Origin: an uncultured Ureaplasma sp.
GTDB lineage: Bacteria; Bacillota_I; Bacilli_A; Mycoplasmatales; Mycoplasmoidaceae
Direction of reading: 5' to 3'
DNA length: 54,675 nt
Assembly: GCA_902800015.1 (NCBI GenBank)
Contig: CADCCU010000004.1
Coordinates: 1-54,675, forward strand
The notes beneath the pieces are model-generated. The model saw nothing but the letters and a program-made list of their open reading frames with translations, was not told where the DNA came from and ran no database searches. This document shows positions 54,342 to 54,675 of this stretch, in pieces; the first letter of the stretch is position 1, and each line of letters opens with the position of its first letter. A program made the position numbers and the translations under genes.

Positions 54342-54675
54342 CTATGTTGCAAAAAGTGAGCATTTTTTACTAGAAATTATCTCCAAAATCTTATTTCAAA
54401 ACATGCTTCTTTTTAACAAATAAATTTCAACAATTTTTTGTTGGCCAGTAAAGTTTGTACCTCTATTGCAATTTAATAAGTGTCTTATAGGAGAATTAAT
54501 TCCACCATCAAGAACATTATTCATATTCTTTACTTCACAATTATCAAGAAAATTAAATAATGTCTTATTTAGAATTAATTTACCTAGATTAAAAGCTGCT
54601 GATCTTAATCTTGCATGTGTAAATCAAATTTCACCTGTTTCAGCATTAACACTTTTTTGACTAATAAATTCATAA
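54342..54675 (-). mobile_element. IS256/IS1249-like transposase, C-terminal part
   Basis: The frame enters from the right edge and stops at TAG 54342, giving 110 residues (two TGA Trp codons). THARLRSAAFNLGK, NNVLDGGINSPIRHLL and NCNRGTN match the C-terminal region of mutator/IS1249-type DDE transposases (usually THKRLRSA... N-x-(L/I)-EGG-(V/I)-N ... HRG). The end is lysine-rich. The 5' part and any inverted repeat at the far end lie outside the window. The element ends next to dnaA. Whether it is intact cannot be judged from this piece. Confidence 0.7.

Noticed and set aside
1-54675. CRISPR arrays, rRNA genes, prophage
   Set aside because: No spaced direct repeats, rRNA-like GC-richer blocks or phage structural genes were seen.

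Overview
The window is AT-rich mollicute (mycoplasma-type) DNA. UGA is read as tryptophan throughout: about forty real genes only stay open if TGA is Trp, and TGG is rare. Gene content is that of a reduced, wall-less parasite or commensal: lipoproteins, Lgt, HprK, PotABCD and SufS/SufU. Additions that are unusual for the group are a complete Suf Fe-S assembly operon, a 2[4Fe-4S] ferredoxin, class III (oxygen-sensitive) ribonucleotide reductase and the MEP-pathway enzyme Dxr. These point to an anaerobic mollicute. The Malacoplasma / 'Ca. Mycoplasma girerdii' neighbourhood is my best guess, but it is an inference from gene content and was not checked against any database.

Layout. 1-360: C-terminus of a membrane protein, possibly an acyltransferase. 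388-1720: infC-rpmI-rplT operon on the minus strand, with a leader that carries an attenuator-like hairpin. 1762-8654: glycosyltransferase, mscL, then a flippase-like membrane domain fused in frame to glutamyl-tRNA synthetase, then fhs and tilS. 8681-10833: hprK-lgt. 10818-13086 (minus): hrcA, an unknown gene and a Sfp-type phosphopantetheinyl transferase. 13160-20417: a double HAD phosphatase, potABCD and tsaD in one overlapping operon. 20404-22699 (minus): rpmE, prfA, prmC. 22770-25628: cardiolipin synthase and a surface lipoprotein with a trypsin-like (DUF31-type) triad. 25631-29951 (minus): tsf-pyrH-frr-cdsA-dxr. 30103-36295 (minus): a frameshifted tyrosine-phosphatase lipoprotein, a hibernation factor, a DJ-1 protein, the SRP RNA and a 1312-residue lipoprotein. 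36328-40942: sufC-sufD-sufS-sufU-sufB and ferredoxin. 40995-46715: pta (minus), coaD, coaX, pheS, pheT. 46720-49927: dCMP deaminase, nrdD, nrdG and a detached glycyl-radical domain of NrdD. 49970-54264 (minus): tdk, ychF, dnaN, dnaA. The right edge holds the 3' part of an IS256/IS1249-like transposase, only 77 bp from dnaA.

How the genes work together. Suf builds Fe-S clusters that the ferredoxin and the radical-SAM activase NrdG need. NrdG would place the glycyl radical that NrdD uses to make dNTPs without oxygen, and dCMP deaminase and Tdk feed dTMP synthesis. Pta, CoaD and CoaX fit CoA-dependent acetate fermentation.

The two most striking observations are (1) the split NrdD, whose glycyl-radical domain with half of the zinc site is a separate 66-residue gene after nrdG, and (2) the fusion of a PF03706/MprF-like membrane domain to GluRS. 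The second is reminiscent of the mycobacterial LysX (membrane domain + LysRS) architecture.
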